Shown here in pieces: positions 36,564-44,892 of a stretch of DNA of 64,000 nt. A model generated the notes under the pieces. It made no database searches and was not told where the DNA came from. It was given only the letters and a program-made list of their open reading frames with translations. Position numbers and translations under genes: made by a program. The DNA comes from Paraburkholderia diazotrophica. GTDB lineage: Bacteria; Pseudomonadota; Gammaproteobacteria; Burkholderiales; Burkholderiaceae. The stretch is taken from contig NZ_FNYE01000011.1 of the NCBI RefSeq assembly GCF_900108945.1, positions 1-64,000 on the forward strand, read 5' to 3'. Position 1 is the first letter of the stretch. Each line of letters opens with the position of its first letter.

Positions 36564-37229
36564 ATGAGCAGCACGACGCGTAACGTCCGGGTCGTGCTGG
36601 CAGACGACCACCCAATTGTCCTTTTGGCCATTTCCGACACGTTCGCCGACATACCGGGCTACACGGTAGCGGCAAAGGCCCATTCGGGCGCGGAACTGGT
36701 TCGCCTGCTCGAAAAAGAACGCGCCGATCTCATCATCACCGATCTCGTGATGCAGGGCGACGAGCAGGTCGAACTCGACGGGCTGCGTCTCATCAGCATG
36801 CTGCGGCGCGCGCATCCGGATATTCCGCTCGTCGTCTTTACGATGGTCACGAGCGGCGGCATGTTTCATGAGCTCTGCAAGATGGGTGTCGCCGCAATCG
36901 TGAGCAAGGAAGAGCCGACATCCGAACTTGCGCAGATCTGCATGCGGGCTTTGGTCAGCAAGGACACGGTCATTTCGCCGAAGATCCAGCAGCGTCTCGC
37001 GCGCGAAGGCGCGCGGACGAAAGACCTGGGCCGCGAGCAGAAGCTCTCGCCACGCGAACTCGAAGTGGTGCGCCTCTTCGCGCAAGGTCTCTCCGTGACG
37101 GAGATCGCGCGCACATTGAGCCGCTCGGTGCCGACCGTCGCGACGCAGAAGCGCTCGGCCATGCGCAAGCTGCACGTCGAGAACCACGCTGAGCTCGTCA
37201 AATACGCAACCGAGATGGGACTTGCCTGA
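36564..37229 (+). CDS. NarL/LuxR-type response regulator (RcsB-like), kinase partner broken
   Basis: The 221-residue regulator has a complete receiver (Asp14, Asp15, phospho-acceptor Asp60, Thr93, Lys115) and a C-terminal LuxR HTH (LSPRELEVVRLFAQGLSVTEIAR, then VATQKRSAMRKLH). The VATQKxSAMRKL recognition helix is RcsB-like. The gene at 40991 encodes a close paralogue. Its TGA overlaps the ATG of the next gene, a sensor kinase that is broken after about 36 codons, so this regulator has lost its cognate kinase or is served by another, for example the hybrid kinase at 18725. Confidence 0.88.
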   Translation: MSSTTRNVRVVLADDHPIVLLAISDTFADIPGYTVAAKAHSGAELVRLLEKERADLIITDLVMQGDEQVELDGLRLISMLRRAHPDIPLVVFTMVTSGGMFHELCKMGVAAIVSKEEPTSELAQICMRALVSKDTVISPKIQQRLAREGARTKDLGREQKLSPRELEVVRLFAQGLSVTEIARTLSRSVPTVATQKRSAMRKLHVENHAELVKYATEMGLA

Positions 37230-37338
37230 TGGAGCGTCTCTTTGCTTCAGGGCAGGATTCGCCCCTCGAGATGCTGCGGATGCTCGAGCGCAATCTCAAG
37301 CGCGAGCGCCGCATCTTTTCCATCGCCGTCGGGCTGGC
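37229..37338 (+). pseudogene. 5' fragment of a sensor-kinase gene
   Basis: The frame starts at ATG 37229, overlapping the regulator stop (TGATG). It reads MERLFASGQDSPLEMLRMLE and then an RNLKRERRIFSIAVGLA segment, the charged start and first membrane-helix entry of a histidine kinase. At about 37333-37341 the sense changes abruptly to the antisense of a TpsA gene. The open frame runs on to 37522 with no kinase content. That it was a kinase is inferred from coupling to the regulator and from the N-terminal style. Confidence 0.55.
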
Positions 37339-37624
37339 TACCCTGATTGATGGTCATCGTGTTGCCGTTGGGCTGCGAGATCGTCGCCTGGCCGGCCGTG
37401 ACCTGGCCGCCCGTGGGCAGGGCCTGCGCGTGCGCGACGTCGGGTTGCGTGACCAGCAGGGCGAGGGCGACGGCCGTCATCGTCGAGATGACACCGAGTT
37501 CTGCGCCGCCCGTTGCGGCTGACCCTTCGCCGGGCTGCTTGCCCTGGCTCATCACGTGTTCTGCGACTGCGACCAGCATGCCGAGACGCTTGCTGAAGAC
37601 CCGGCGAAACCGATTCTTGTTCAT
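37247..37624 (-). pseudogene. 5' fragment of a filamentous-haemagglutinin (TpsA) gene
   Basis: From ATG 37624 the product begins with an extended signal-peptide region (ESPR): MNKNRFRRVFSKRLGMLVAV. A signal core ending DVAHAQ follows, then the opening of a two-partner-secretion domain (LPTGGQVTAGQATISQPNGN). Full TpsA proteins run for thousands of residues. Here identity ends after INQGSQ at about 37333, and the last 28 codons are simply the antisense of the kinase fragment. The fragment is inverted relative to the regulator gene and marks a recombination junction. Confidence 0.75.
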
Positions 37625-38180
37625 GTATGGAAGACTTCCGTGTAAATGAATGTACCGCCCCGACCTGGACGAGCGCGGACCTGCATGAGGCGCTGGCAGA
37701 TGTGTGGCTGATGGGCGGCGCACACCTGTTACAAGCCTTTGATGATCAGGAATCCGATGCCTTTGTGAGCCACGCAAGCGGCTCGAAACACCCGGTTTTC
37801 TGGCGATCCCCAGCGTCGCGATTTCGGAAAAGTTCTATTTCCAGGTCGCTGCGCGAGTCGGAGCCGCACTTACGAATTCCCGAAGTGGATGGTAGAGAGA
37901 GGGCCGGGCGGGCTATATAGAAGAAGTTCGAATTTGCATGCTCGCAGACAGATGACGCGTCGCGGGCTGCGAAGGAGGGGGCACTGCAGGCGGGACAGAG
38001 GATGCGGCCGCTTGACGTTGCATCGCGATAGTCGCGGCAAAGAGCGGACCTGCGTGCGACTTTGTCAGTTCAGAAAAAGCGAGCGCCTCGACTTCAGTGT
38101 CCAGGCGGCGGCCGGGGCGCCCGAAGCACAGTCAAGGCGCCTTGAAAGAAGATAGAAAAGAGGGACCATCGACGGCCGGA
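37625..38180. other. Spacer without a recognisable gene
   Basis: This 556-nt spacer lies between the TpsA fragment and the minus-strand regulator. It probably holds the old TpsA promoter and leader (GGAAG lies just before the TpsA ATG). Short open frames on the plus strand have no family resemblance. I see no terminator with a T-run. Confidence 0.4.
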
Positions 38181-38870
38181 TCACGCGAATTCGAGCGTCT
38201 GATCCGTGCTCGATCTGTCCAGCCATAAGCCGTGTCCAGCGGCAAAGCGATACATTTCTGACTCGCCTGAAAAGCCTAGCCGCTTGCATGCTGCCGCGCG
38301 TTGCGTGCTAATGGTATTGGGGCGACGATGGAGCAGGCGAGCCGTCTCGCAGACGGTCAGTCCGCACAGCATCAGTCCCGCGACTTCCATCTGCCGCCGT
38401 GTGAGTCCGGCGAAGCGCCGCAGTTGAGGTAACGCATCGAACTGATCCATCGCGGCCTGCATGATCGGAGAAAAATAGCGCCTGCCCGCCGCGACGCGCC
38501 GAACAGCGGCCACGACCTCGGACATCTCTTCGCGCTTGCTGACGATGCCCGCAATGCCTCGCTTGACCAGACTTCCGATCAGGAACGGATCTTCGAACTC
38601 GCTATACACGAGCACAGGCAAGTGCGGATACTCACTCGAAACGGATGCAAGAAAACGCCATCCATTGAGCGCACGTTCGTCGGGCATCGAGTAGTCCGTT
38701 ATCAACACGTCGCAAGCGGCATCGTTTAACAACGCCATCAATTGCGAGGAATTGCTTACTTCCCCCGTCACGCTAACGCCTGAATTTTCCAGCGCTTTGC
38801 GAAGCCCGTATAGCACGAGCGGATGATCGTCAGCGATCGCAACCTTGATGCATTTTTCTTTCACATTCAT
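38181..38870 (-). CDS. LuxR-type response regulator
   Basis: The 229-residue regulator has Asp14/Asp15, phospho-acceptor Asp59 (VLITDYSMPDE), Ser90 and Lys112, then a LuxR HTH (GLTRRQMEVAGLMLCGLTVCETARLLH, then NTISTQRAAACKRLG). It is more distant from the regulators at 36564 and 40991 than those are from each other. ATG 38870 (MNVKEKC) is preferred; a TTG at 38903 would add 11 residues. No kinase is adjacent. It is transcribed away from the EAL operon lying upstream on the same strand. Confidence 0.85.
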   Translation of the reverse strand: MNVKEKCIKVAIADDHPLVLYGLRKALENSGVSVTGEVSNSSQLMALLNDAACDVLITDYSMPDERALNGWRFLASVSSEYPHLPVLVYSEFEDPFLIGSLVKRGIAGIVSKREEMSEVVAAVRRVAAGRRYFSPIMQAAMDQFDALPQLRRFAGLTRRQMEVAGLMLCGLTVCETARLLHRRPNTISTQRAAACKRLGFSGESEMYRFAAGHGLWLDRSSTDQTLEFA

Positions 38871-39197
38871 CCTTCGAAAAGCCAATTGATGCTGCTTTTC
38901 CAATTCGATGGCTTGTCAGCAATACCGGCCGTCTCCGTCTGTTGATATTGCAATGCCTTGTGTGCGGCAACGGAGATGCCGTCCTGATCATATTGACGCT
39001 GACGATCCCGTTTAGACCGTCGGCTGTCCCGGCGTCGGATTCTCTACGATCTCGGCGACACGGTTGATTGAGATACTGCCCCTCATGATCTGTTGCAAAC
39101 AATAACCGACGTCGATGGAGCCGACATATAGAAAGGCGTTGAAAACAAATAGCGGATGCATGTTATTCGATATCCTGATGAATGGGCATCGCTATCT
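38871..39197. other. Spacer between the EAL gene and the regulator gene
   Basis: This 327-nt spacer is AT-richer than its neighbours and presumably carries the promoter of the 38181-38870 regulator. No conserved frame, terminator or recognised operator was seen. Confidence 0.4.
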
Positions 39198-40019
39198 TCA
39201 GATCGCGCAAAACTCCTGCCTGCGTGACAGAAAGTCCTTCAACGCCTGTTGAGGGAGTGCTCGCGAAATGGCAAAGCCTTGCACGTAATCGCAGCCCGCC
39301 GTTCTCACTCGCTCGATGTCGACGGCTGTTTCGACGCCCTCGGCCGTGATGTGCAAACCTAGACGCTTGCCGACCAGTACGCAGGCATCCAGCGCTGCAC
39401 GAGCTCTTGTGTCTTGCTCCGCATGTTGTACAAACGCGCGGTCGATCTTCAGTTCGGTGAAATGGCACTGCATGAGGCGAAGCAACGAGCTATGTCCAAT
39501 GCCGAAGTCATCGATCGCAATTCCAAAGCCGCAGGTTCTCAGTTCTTCGGTCGCTTCGGGCAGCGCGGCATTGTCGTCGGCCGAACCCGTTTCGACGATT
39601 TCAAGCACGATGTGCTCCGGCTTCACGCCGCTTTCCCGCACCGTCCAAAGCAGATGCTCGCGTGCAGTGCGTTCTCCCAACATGCCGGCCGGAACGTTGA
39701 CCGAAACGGTAAGCGGATAACCTGTTGCCGCCCAGTCGCGTTGCGCGACAAGCGTTTGCGACAGCATCGAATACGTCAACTTCCGGAGTGCAGCGGGTGT
39801 AACGCTTTCCAATAATCTCGCCGCAGACAAAGCGCCATGCACCGGGTCCATCACTCGCGCAAGCGCCTCAACGCCGGTGATTTTGCCCGTCGCAAGCTCG
39901 AACTTCGGCTGATACCACGCCGATATTGGCGGCAAGTCGTTCTCTGCCGGCCACTCGTGGGTGTGTGCGTGCTGGTAGGTCCGATACGGTTCGTGGAATA
40001 ATTGCGCTTGCCCGTGCAT
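39198..40019 (-). CDS. EAL-domain cyclic-di-GMP phosphodiesterase
   Basis: The 273-residue protein is almost only an EAL domain. Catalytic motifs are kept: VEALAR (the EAL signature as E-A-L-A-R), SVNVPAG (Asn), IVLEIVET (Glu), AIDDFGIGHSSL (Asp-Asp), ELKIDRAFV (Lys), ITAEGVET (Glu) and DYVQGFAI (Gln). It should be active, cleaving c-di-GMP to pGpG. No sensory domain is fused. ATG 40019 overlaps the stop of the transposase-domain gene (TGATG), so it is translated with it; a GTG at 40022 is an alternative start. Confidence 0.9.
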   Translation of the reverse strand: MHGQAQLFHEPYRTYQHAHTHEWPAENDLPPISAWYQPKFELATGKITGVEALARVMDPVHGALSAARLLESVTPAALRKLTYSMLSQTLVAQRDWAATGYPLTVSVNVPAGMLGERTAREHLLWTVRESGVKPEHIVLEIVETGSADDNAALPEATEELRTCGFGIAIDDFGIGHSSLLRLMQCHFTELKIDRAFVQHAEQDTRARAALDACVLVGKRLGLHITAEGVETAVDIERVRTAGCDYVQGFAISRALPQQALKDFLSRRQEFCAI

Positions 40020-40396
40020 CACATCCGTCGCACGGCTTCCAGTGACTGTCCGTGCTGTCGCGCTGAGGATGCCTGCCGCCTCAAGCGCGACCGGGTTTTG
40101 ATCGACTGAAGCATCGTGTCGGCGGATTCGCCGAATAGTTGTGGAAGCGCTTCAGCCAGCAAACCCTTCTGCGACCAGATCTTGAAGCGGCGATGACATG
40201 TGCGAAAGTCGGGCGTGCGTGTCGGCAGTGCGGACCAGGGTACGCCATTCGAAATGACCCACAGCACGCATTCGAAAACGTCCCGATTGCGATAGCCGGG
40301 ACGGCCACGCGTTTCCACCTTCGGCTCGCGGTCGAAAATCTGACTCACGCGAGTCCATTGCTCGTCTGTCAACACAGATTCGAATTTCACGTTCAT
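40019..40396 (-). CDS. Stand-alone transposase N-domain protein (IS5/IS4-type, DUF4096-like)
   Basis: The 125-residue product matches only the N-terminal DNA-binding part of IS5-like transposases: LTDEQWTRVSQIFD, RGRPGYRNRDVFECVLWVISNGVPWSALP, then FRTCHRRFKIWSQKGL. The catalytic DDE part is absent, and the reading frame ends instead in a basic tail. ATG 40396 has GGAG 7 nt upstream, a proper gene start, and the stop is coupled to the EAL gene. No inverted repeats or target duplications were found. It may be a decayed insertion sequence or a transposase DNA-binding domain taken over as a regulator. Confidence 0.8.
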   Translation of the reverse strand: MNVKFESVLTDEQWTRVSQIFDREPKVETRGRPGYRNRDVFECVLWVISNGVPWSALPTRTPDFRTCHRRFKIWSQKGLLAEALPQLFGESADTMLQSIKTRSRLRRQASSARQHGQSLEAVRRM

Positions 40397-40528
40397 ATCG
40401 ATCTCCAGGAATACTTCCAACGATACGAACGTGAGCAAGATGCTTCCATCGAATAACTTCGAATTTCGAAAGACCGACCTCCATTACAAGGTTCAACGCA
40501 AATCAGGTGAGCGAAGATCCAGTAAATA

Positions 40529-40543
40529 GAAATCCTTCTATAG
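40529..40543 (+). repeat. 15-bp repeat shared with 35524-35538
   Basis: Second copy of GAAATCCTTCTATAG. Here it lies just left of a minus-strand terminator and about 450 nt before the regulator at 40991. Confidence 0.35.
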
Positions 40544-40553
40544 CCAGGGCGCG

Positions 40554-40580
40554 AAAAAAAGCGCACCGTTTAGGGTGCGC
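40554..40580 (-). terminator. Rho-independent terminator on the minus strand
   Basis: On the minus strand GCGCACC-CTAAAC-GGTGCGC is followed by seven Ts. It would stop transcripts entering from 40581-40990, where I see no minus-strand gene. It therefore insulates the transposase-domain/EAL operon or ends an unrecognised small RNA. Confidence 0.75.
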
Positions 40581-40990
40581 CGAAATCGGAGAGAAAAAGA
40601 CATATACGCGGTGTCAAATCGCGTTCATTCAGATTGCCGGTGGCGACCACCCAATGCAATCGAAGAAATTCGAAAATTTGGTCTTGGGGCGCACGTGCCG
40701 GGAAAGTGGTGTGCTTGTTCTCCACGTTTCCCCGTATGGATGAACGAAGTAGTTTTGTGCCGAACGGCCTGTGTCATTTCACGCGACGCCTGGGGTCTTT
40801 CAGCATTGGGAATTGTTTGATATACGTCGTCGTCCGATCTTACATATCGTTCACGACCGGCGTGAGTCAGAGCGCCGTGACGTTGCGAGCTGCTGCGCTA
40901 TGAACGGGTTAATCGCCGTTTTGGTGTCGCACGAATCCGCGCCGGGGTTAAGCGTCCTTCGCAAGATCACTTCGATAGCTCTGAAAAATT
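40581..40990. other. Spacer upstream of the third response regulator
   Basis: This spacer of 410 nt is AT-rich by local standards. It must hold the promoter of the regulator at 40991 and, judging from the terminator at its left end, perhaps a minus-strand small RNA. Short plus-strand frames here have no family resemblance. Confidence 0.35.
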
Positions 40991-41653
40991 ATGGCGAATT
41001 TAGCGGACTGCGTGAACGTCGCGGTCGCAGACGATCACCCCATTGTCGTTCTTGCGATTTGCGACGCGTTGGCCGCTGTGCGGTCTTTCAACGTGATGGC
41101 GACTGCGGCTACAGGTACCGAGTTGCTGCGCGCAACGGAGTCAGGCGCTGTTCAACTGATCGTCACCGATCTTGTCATGCATTCGAAAGACCCGGATGAC
41201 GACGGCCTCAAGCTCGTTCAGCGCTTGCGCCGGCAACGACCGGAAGCGCGGATTGTCGTCTTCACGATGACGACGAACAGAGGCGTTCTCCATCAATTGT
41301 GTCGCCTCGGCGTGGCGGCCATCGTCGGAAAGGATGAGGACGTCAGCGTGCTGGCCAGGATCTGCATGCGCGCGCTCGTCGAGAAAGAAACGATACTTTC
41401 TTCGACCATCACGCGCAGCCTTTCGATGGCGGGAAAAACCCAAAGAGATTTGCACCGTGCACAACCTTTGTCTCCGCGCGAAACAGAGGTCGTCCGGTTG
41501 ATTGCGAACGGAATGTCGCTGACGGAAATCGCGCGAAAGCTGAATCGCTCGAAAGCGACGGTTGCAACGCAAAAGTACTCGGCCATGCGGAAACTCCACT
41601 TCGATAACGGGGCAGACCTGGTTCGCTTCGCATCCGAATTCGGCCTTTCATGA
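40991..41653 (+). CDS. NarL/LuxR-type response regulator, paralogue of 36564-37229
   Basis: The 220-residue regulator has the same plan as the one at 36564: Asp14/Asp15, phospho-acceptor Asp60 (LIVTDLVM), Thr92, Lys114 and an HTH with LSPRETEVVRLIANGMSLTEIAR and VATQKYSAMRKLH. The recognition helix differs only slightly between the two, so they may share target sites. No kinase gene follows; the next gene is the MFS carrier of the catabolic island. Confidence 0.87.
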   Translation: MANLADCVNVAVADDHPIVVLAICDALAAVRSFNVMATAATGTELLRATESGAVQLIVTDLVMHSKDPDDDGLKLVQRLRRQRPEARIVVFTMTTNRGVLHQLCRLGVAAIVGKDEDVSVLARICMRALVEKETILSSTITRSLSMAGKTQRDLHRAQPLSPRETEVVRLIANGMSLTEIARKLNRSKATVATQKYSAMRKLHFDNGADLVRFASEFGLS

Positions 41654-41690
41654 CCCTCGCTCGCTGCCTCACGCCAGGCCATTTATCTTC

Positions 41691-41725
41691 TTGACGGATT
41701 GTATGACAGGAATATAATCCGTCAA
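41691..41725. promoter_or_regulatory. Inverted repeat and GntR-like operator before the catabolic operon
   Basis: TTGACGGATT (41691-41700) and AATCCGTCAA (41716-41725) are a perfect 10-bp inverted repeat with a 15-nt spacer. Overlapping the left arm, TTGTATGACAG (41699-41709) fits the FCD-GntR half-palindrome TNGTNNNACNA at all but its last base. The site is 80-114 nt before the MFS start, with no T-run, so an operator is more likely than a terminator. Confidence 0.6.
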
Positions 41726-41804
41726 CAAGCGGACGGTTTGCCTTCTGGCGATCTGAAAAGAAGGCCGGCCCGTCGAAGAACGCCAACATGACGGAGACAG
41801 CACC

Positions 41805-43238
41805 ATGCAGATGGATGCCAGTATCGGAGCGCGTCTGGACAGACTTCCTCTGTCGGGCTTCCATTGGCGTCTGCTGGGCCTGATCGCGGCCGGCATGTAC
41901 TTCGATTCTTTCGATATCTACATCGCCGGCACGGTCCTTGCGGCGATGGTCCATAGCGGTGAGTCCACGCTAAGCCTCAACGCGACATTCGTATCCGTCA
42001 CCTTTATCGGCATGATGACGGGCGCGTGGCTCTCCGGGTTGCTCGGCGATCGGTTTGGCCGCCGCTTCTGCTATCAGTTCAATCTCGGCATCTACGGCTT
42101 CGCGTCGGTTGCGGCGGCACTCGCGCCGTCGATCTACTGGCTGATCTTCTTCCGTCTCGTGATGGGCGTCGGCATGGGCGCGGAAATCGTCGTCGGGTAC
42201 GGCACGCTCAGCGAGTTCATTCCCGCCGACTGGCGCGGCCGCTTCGGCACGATCCTCAATCTGATCATCAATACGTCGCTGTTCCTGTCGACGTTTCTCG
42301 GCTGGCTGATCGTGCCGCATTACGGCTGGCGATGGATGTTCGCGATCGCGGGATGCGGCGCGCTGGTCGTGTGGTTCCTGCGTAAGTCGATGCCGGAATC
42401 GCCGCGCTGGCTCGCATCGCGCGGACGCGCCGACGAAGCGCGGCAGATCGTCGAGCGCATCGAGACGGCGTGCGGCAGCACAGTGAACCGCAAGCCGCGT
42501 GTCATAGAGTCAGTCACGGAGTCATCAGCGCGCGAGTTCTATTCCAGCGAAACCAGCGAAACCAGCGATAGCGGCCGTCTCGGCGACCTGTTCTCGCGCC
42601 GTCTGTTGACGCGCACGATCACGGCCATCACGGTTCTCGTCGCGCTGTTCACAGTCAATTACGCGTTCGTCAGCTGGATACCGACGTTCCTCGTCAAGCA
42701 AGGGCACAGCGTGTCGAAATCGCTCGGCATCACGGCGCTGATGTTCGCGGGCGGCCCTGTCGGCTCGCTGATCGCCTTTGCACTCGCGGAGCACCTTGGA
42801 CGAAAGTGGGGCATCGTATTGTTTTCGCTCGTCTGCGTGGGCTTCGGCATTGCCTACCCGTTCGCGCAGTCGGCGGTGGCGATCACGGCGCTCGGCTTTG
42901 CGATCACGTGCTGCATCTATGTGCTGTCGTCGTTCAGCGTCGCGACGTATGTGCCCGAACTGTTCCCTACGGAACTGCGGCTGCGCGGCTCGGGGCTCGC
43001 GAACACGGCGGGCCGCGCCGTCAGCATCGTCGTGCCGTATGCGGTCGCGAGCGCGTTCATGCGATTCGGCATCGCGGGCGTGCTGACGCTGATCGTCGGC
43101 ACGCTGCTGGTTCAGGCGTTGATCGTCGGCGTGCTCGGCGCGGAAACGACGCAGCGCTCGCTCGAAGCGATCGCCGCCGATGCCGGTGTCACGAGCGCGG
43201 AAGCACAGGAAGGACGCGCGGCGGCTGCGATGGAGTGA
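41805..43238 (+). CDS. MFS transporter (sugar/aromatic-acid type)
   Basis: This 477-residue carrier has 12 predicted helices with a polar central loop (about 215-260). The MFS signature GLLGDRFGRRFCYQ lies between helices 2 and 3, PESPRWLASRGRADEA follows helix 6, and ELFPTELRLRGSGLANTAGR is in the second half, as in the metabolite:proton symporter branch. GGAG lies 9-12 nt before the ATG. It heads an operon of eight genes with small gaps (41805-49982) and probably imports that operon's substrate. Confidence 0.9.
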   Translation: MQMDASIGARLDRLPLSGFHWRLLGLIAAGMYFDSFDIYIAGTVLAAMVHSGESTLSLNATFVSVTFIGMMTGAWLSGLLGDRFGRRFCYQFNLGIYGFASVAAALAPSIYWLIFFRLVMGVGMGAEIVVGYGTLSEFIPADWRGRFGTILNLIINTSLFLSTFLGWLIVPHYGWRWMFAIAGCGALVVWFLRKSMPESPRWLASRGRADEARQIVERIETACGSTVNRKPRVIESVTESSAREFYSSETSETSDSGRLGDLFSRRLLTRTITAITVLVALFTVNYAFVSWIPTFLVKQGHSVSKSLGITALMFAGGPVGSLIAFALAEHLGRKWGIVLFSLVCVGFGIAYPFAQSAVAITALGFAITCCIYVLSSFSVATYVPELFPTELRLRGSGLANTAGRAVSIVVPYAVASAFMRFGIAGVLTLIVGTLLVQALIVGVLGAETTQRSLEAIAADAGVTSAEAQEGRAAAAME

Positions 43239-43292
43239 ATGGCCGCGCATGCATTTGCACACGATCACCCCATGAAAAAGGACACTTGAGAC

Positions 43293-44093
43293 ATGTCATC
43301 GCCCGCTGGGAACTACCGGATCTACGCAGTCAAGTACGCGCATTTCGAGCGCCGCTCCGGCGACAACTTCATCGGCGGCGATTCTCATGATGTGCCGATG
43401 CCGCTCGATTACTTCGTGTGGGCCGTGGTGGGCGAGTCGCGCACGTTCATCGTCGACACGGGCTTCGATCAGGCGATGGCCGACAAGCGCGGCCGCACGA
43501 TCACGAACACGGTCGAGGGCGGGCTCAGGCAAATCGGCATTCGCGCCGATACCGTCGAAGACGTGATCATCACGCACATGCACTACGACCACGCGGGCAA
43601 CCACTCGCTGTTTCCGCGCGCGCGTTATCACCTTCAGGACCGCGAGATGGCGTATTGCACGGGCCGCTGCATGTGTCATCACGCGCTGAGCCATCCGTTC
43701 GAACCCGAGGACGTGAAGTCGATGGTCGGCCGTCTGTTCGAAGGACGTGTGCAGTTTCATGAAGGCGCATCGGAGATCGCGCCGGGCTTGAGCGTGCATT
43801 GGGTCGGCGGCCATACGAACGGCCTGCAGATCGTGCGCGTGCATACGCAGCGCGGCTGGATCGTACTCGCATCCGATGCGTCGCATTTCTACGCGAACAT
43901 GCAGGAGCATCGGCCGTTTCCCGTCGTCTACAACGTCGGCGACATGCTGCAAGGCTACGAAACCGCGCATCGGCTGGCGAGTTCGCCGAATCACGTGATT
44001 CCCGGTCACGATCCCGCCGTGCTGACGCGCTATCCGTCGCATGATCGGGAAACCGAGGGCTGGATCGTGCGGCTCGATGCTCAAGAGCGATAG
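43293..44093 (+). CDS. Metallo-beta-lactamase-fold hydrolase, AHL-lactonase-like
   Basis: The 266-residue protein has the metal motif HMHYDH (His95, His97, Asp99, His100), with later metal ligands in VGGHTNG, SDASHFY and VIPGHDP. It resembles the N-acyl-homoserine-lactonase branch (IYAVKYAHFERR start, PLDYFVWAV). In this operon it more likely opens a lactone or ester of the pathway than quenches quorum signals; that is inference from context. AAGGA precedes the ATG. Confidence 0.85.
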   Translation: MSSPAGNYRIYAVKYAHFERRSGDNFIGGDSHDVPMPLDYFVWAVVGESRTFIVDTGFDQAMADKRGRTITNTVEGGLRQIGIRADTVEDVIITHMHYDHAGNHSLFPRARYHLQDREMAYCTGRCMCHHALSHPFEPEDVKSMVGRLFEGRVQFHEGASEIAPGLSVHWVGGHTNGLQIVRVHTQRGWIVLASDASHFYANMQEHRPFPVVYNVGDMLQGYETAHRLASSPNHVIPGHDPAVLTRYPSHDRETEGWIVRLDAQER

Positions 44094-44106
44094 GGCGGTA
44101 CGAGAC

Positions 44107-44892
44107 ATGACGTTGAAAGGCAAGGGCGCGCTCGTCACGGGTTCGTCGAACGGATTGGGACTCGCGATGGCGCGCGCGCTCGCATCTGCGGGCTGTGACG
44201 TCGTGCTGCACGGCCTCGAAGCGCCGCAGCAGATGACGGGCACGACGGACGAACTGGCGAACGCTTTCGATGTGAACGTCGCCTATGTGCAAGCCGATCT
44301 CGCGACGCCGGCGGGCGTCGATGCGCTGATCGGCGCGGCGCGCGAGCGCGTGAGTTCACTCGACGTGCTGGTCAACAATGCAGTCGTCCGGCATTTCGCG
44401 GGCATCGAAGCATTTCCGCTCGATCATTGGAACAACTCGCTCGCGGTCAATCTGACGGCCGCGTTTCGCGCGATTCAACAGGTGTTGCCCGGCATGCGCG
44501 AGCGCGGCTGGGGACGCCTCTTCAACATGACGTCGGTGTATGGCACGCGTGCGGTTGCCAATCGCGTCGACTATGTGACGACGAAGACGGCGCTGCTCGG
44601 CCTCACGCGCTCGGTGGCGATCGAAACGCTGAATCAGGGCATCACGTGCAATGCAATCTGTCCGGGCTCGGTGCTCACGCCGAACATCGACGGCCGCATC
44701 CATGCATTGATGGACGAGCGCGGCTTGAATCGCAGCGACGCCGTGCGCGAATTCCTCAAGGGCAAGCAGCCGACGGGCGAACTCGTCGTTGCAGAACATG
44801 TCGGCGATATGGTCGTGTTTCTGTGCGGGCCGTCGGCCAGCCAGATAACGGGCGCGATGATGCCAATAGAAGGAGGCTGGCTTGCAGGCTGA
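44107..44892 (+). CDS. Short-chain dehydrogenase (3-hydroxybutyrate-dehydrogenase-like)
   Basis: The 261-residue classical SDR has the NAD motif TGSSNGLG (11-18), NNAV (90-93), and the catalytic Ser143, Tyr156 and Lys160 (MTSVYG, YVTTK). CPGSVLTP and the C-terminal GAMMPIEGGW match the D-3-hydroxybutyrate dehydrogenase group, but substrate choice cannot be read. ATG 44107 is preferred over the open frame back to 44041, which overlaps the hydrolase gene. The 3' end overlaps the next gene by 11 nt. Confidence 0.88.
   Translation: MTLKGKGALVTGSSNGLGLAMARALASAGCDVVLHGLEAPQQMTGTTDELANAFDVNVAYVQADLATPAGVDALIGAARERVSSLDVLVNNAVVRHFAGIEAFPLDHWNNSLAVNLTAAFRAIQQVLPGMRERGWGRLFNMTSVYGTRAVANRVDYVTTKTALLGLTRSVAIETLNQGITCNAICPGSVLTPNIDGRIHALMDERGLNRSDAVREFLKGKQPTGELVVAEHVGDMVVFLCGPSASQITGAMMPIEGGWLAG

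Noticed and set aside
40019..40396. A complete insertion sequence around the transposase-domain gene
   Set aside because: No catalytic DDE half, no terminal inverted repeats and no target duplication could be found.
41691..41725. The 10-bp inverted repeat as a terminator for the regulator at 40991
   Set aside because: The 15-nt loop and lack of a T-run do not fit; overlap with a GntR-like site favours an operator.
43293..44093. Quorum-quenching lactonase as the sole role
   Set aside because: The metal motif fits, but the gene sits inside a catabolic operon, so a pathway lactone or ester is the more economical substrate.
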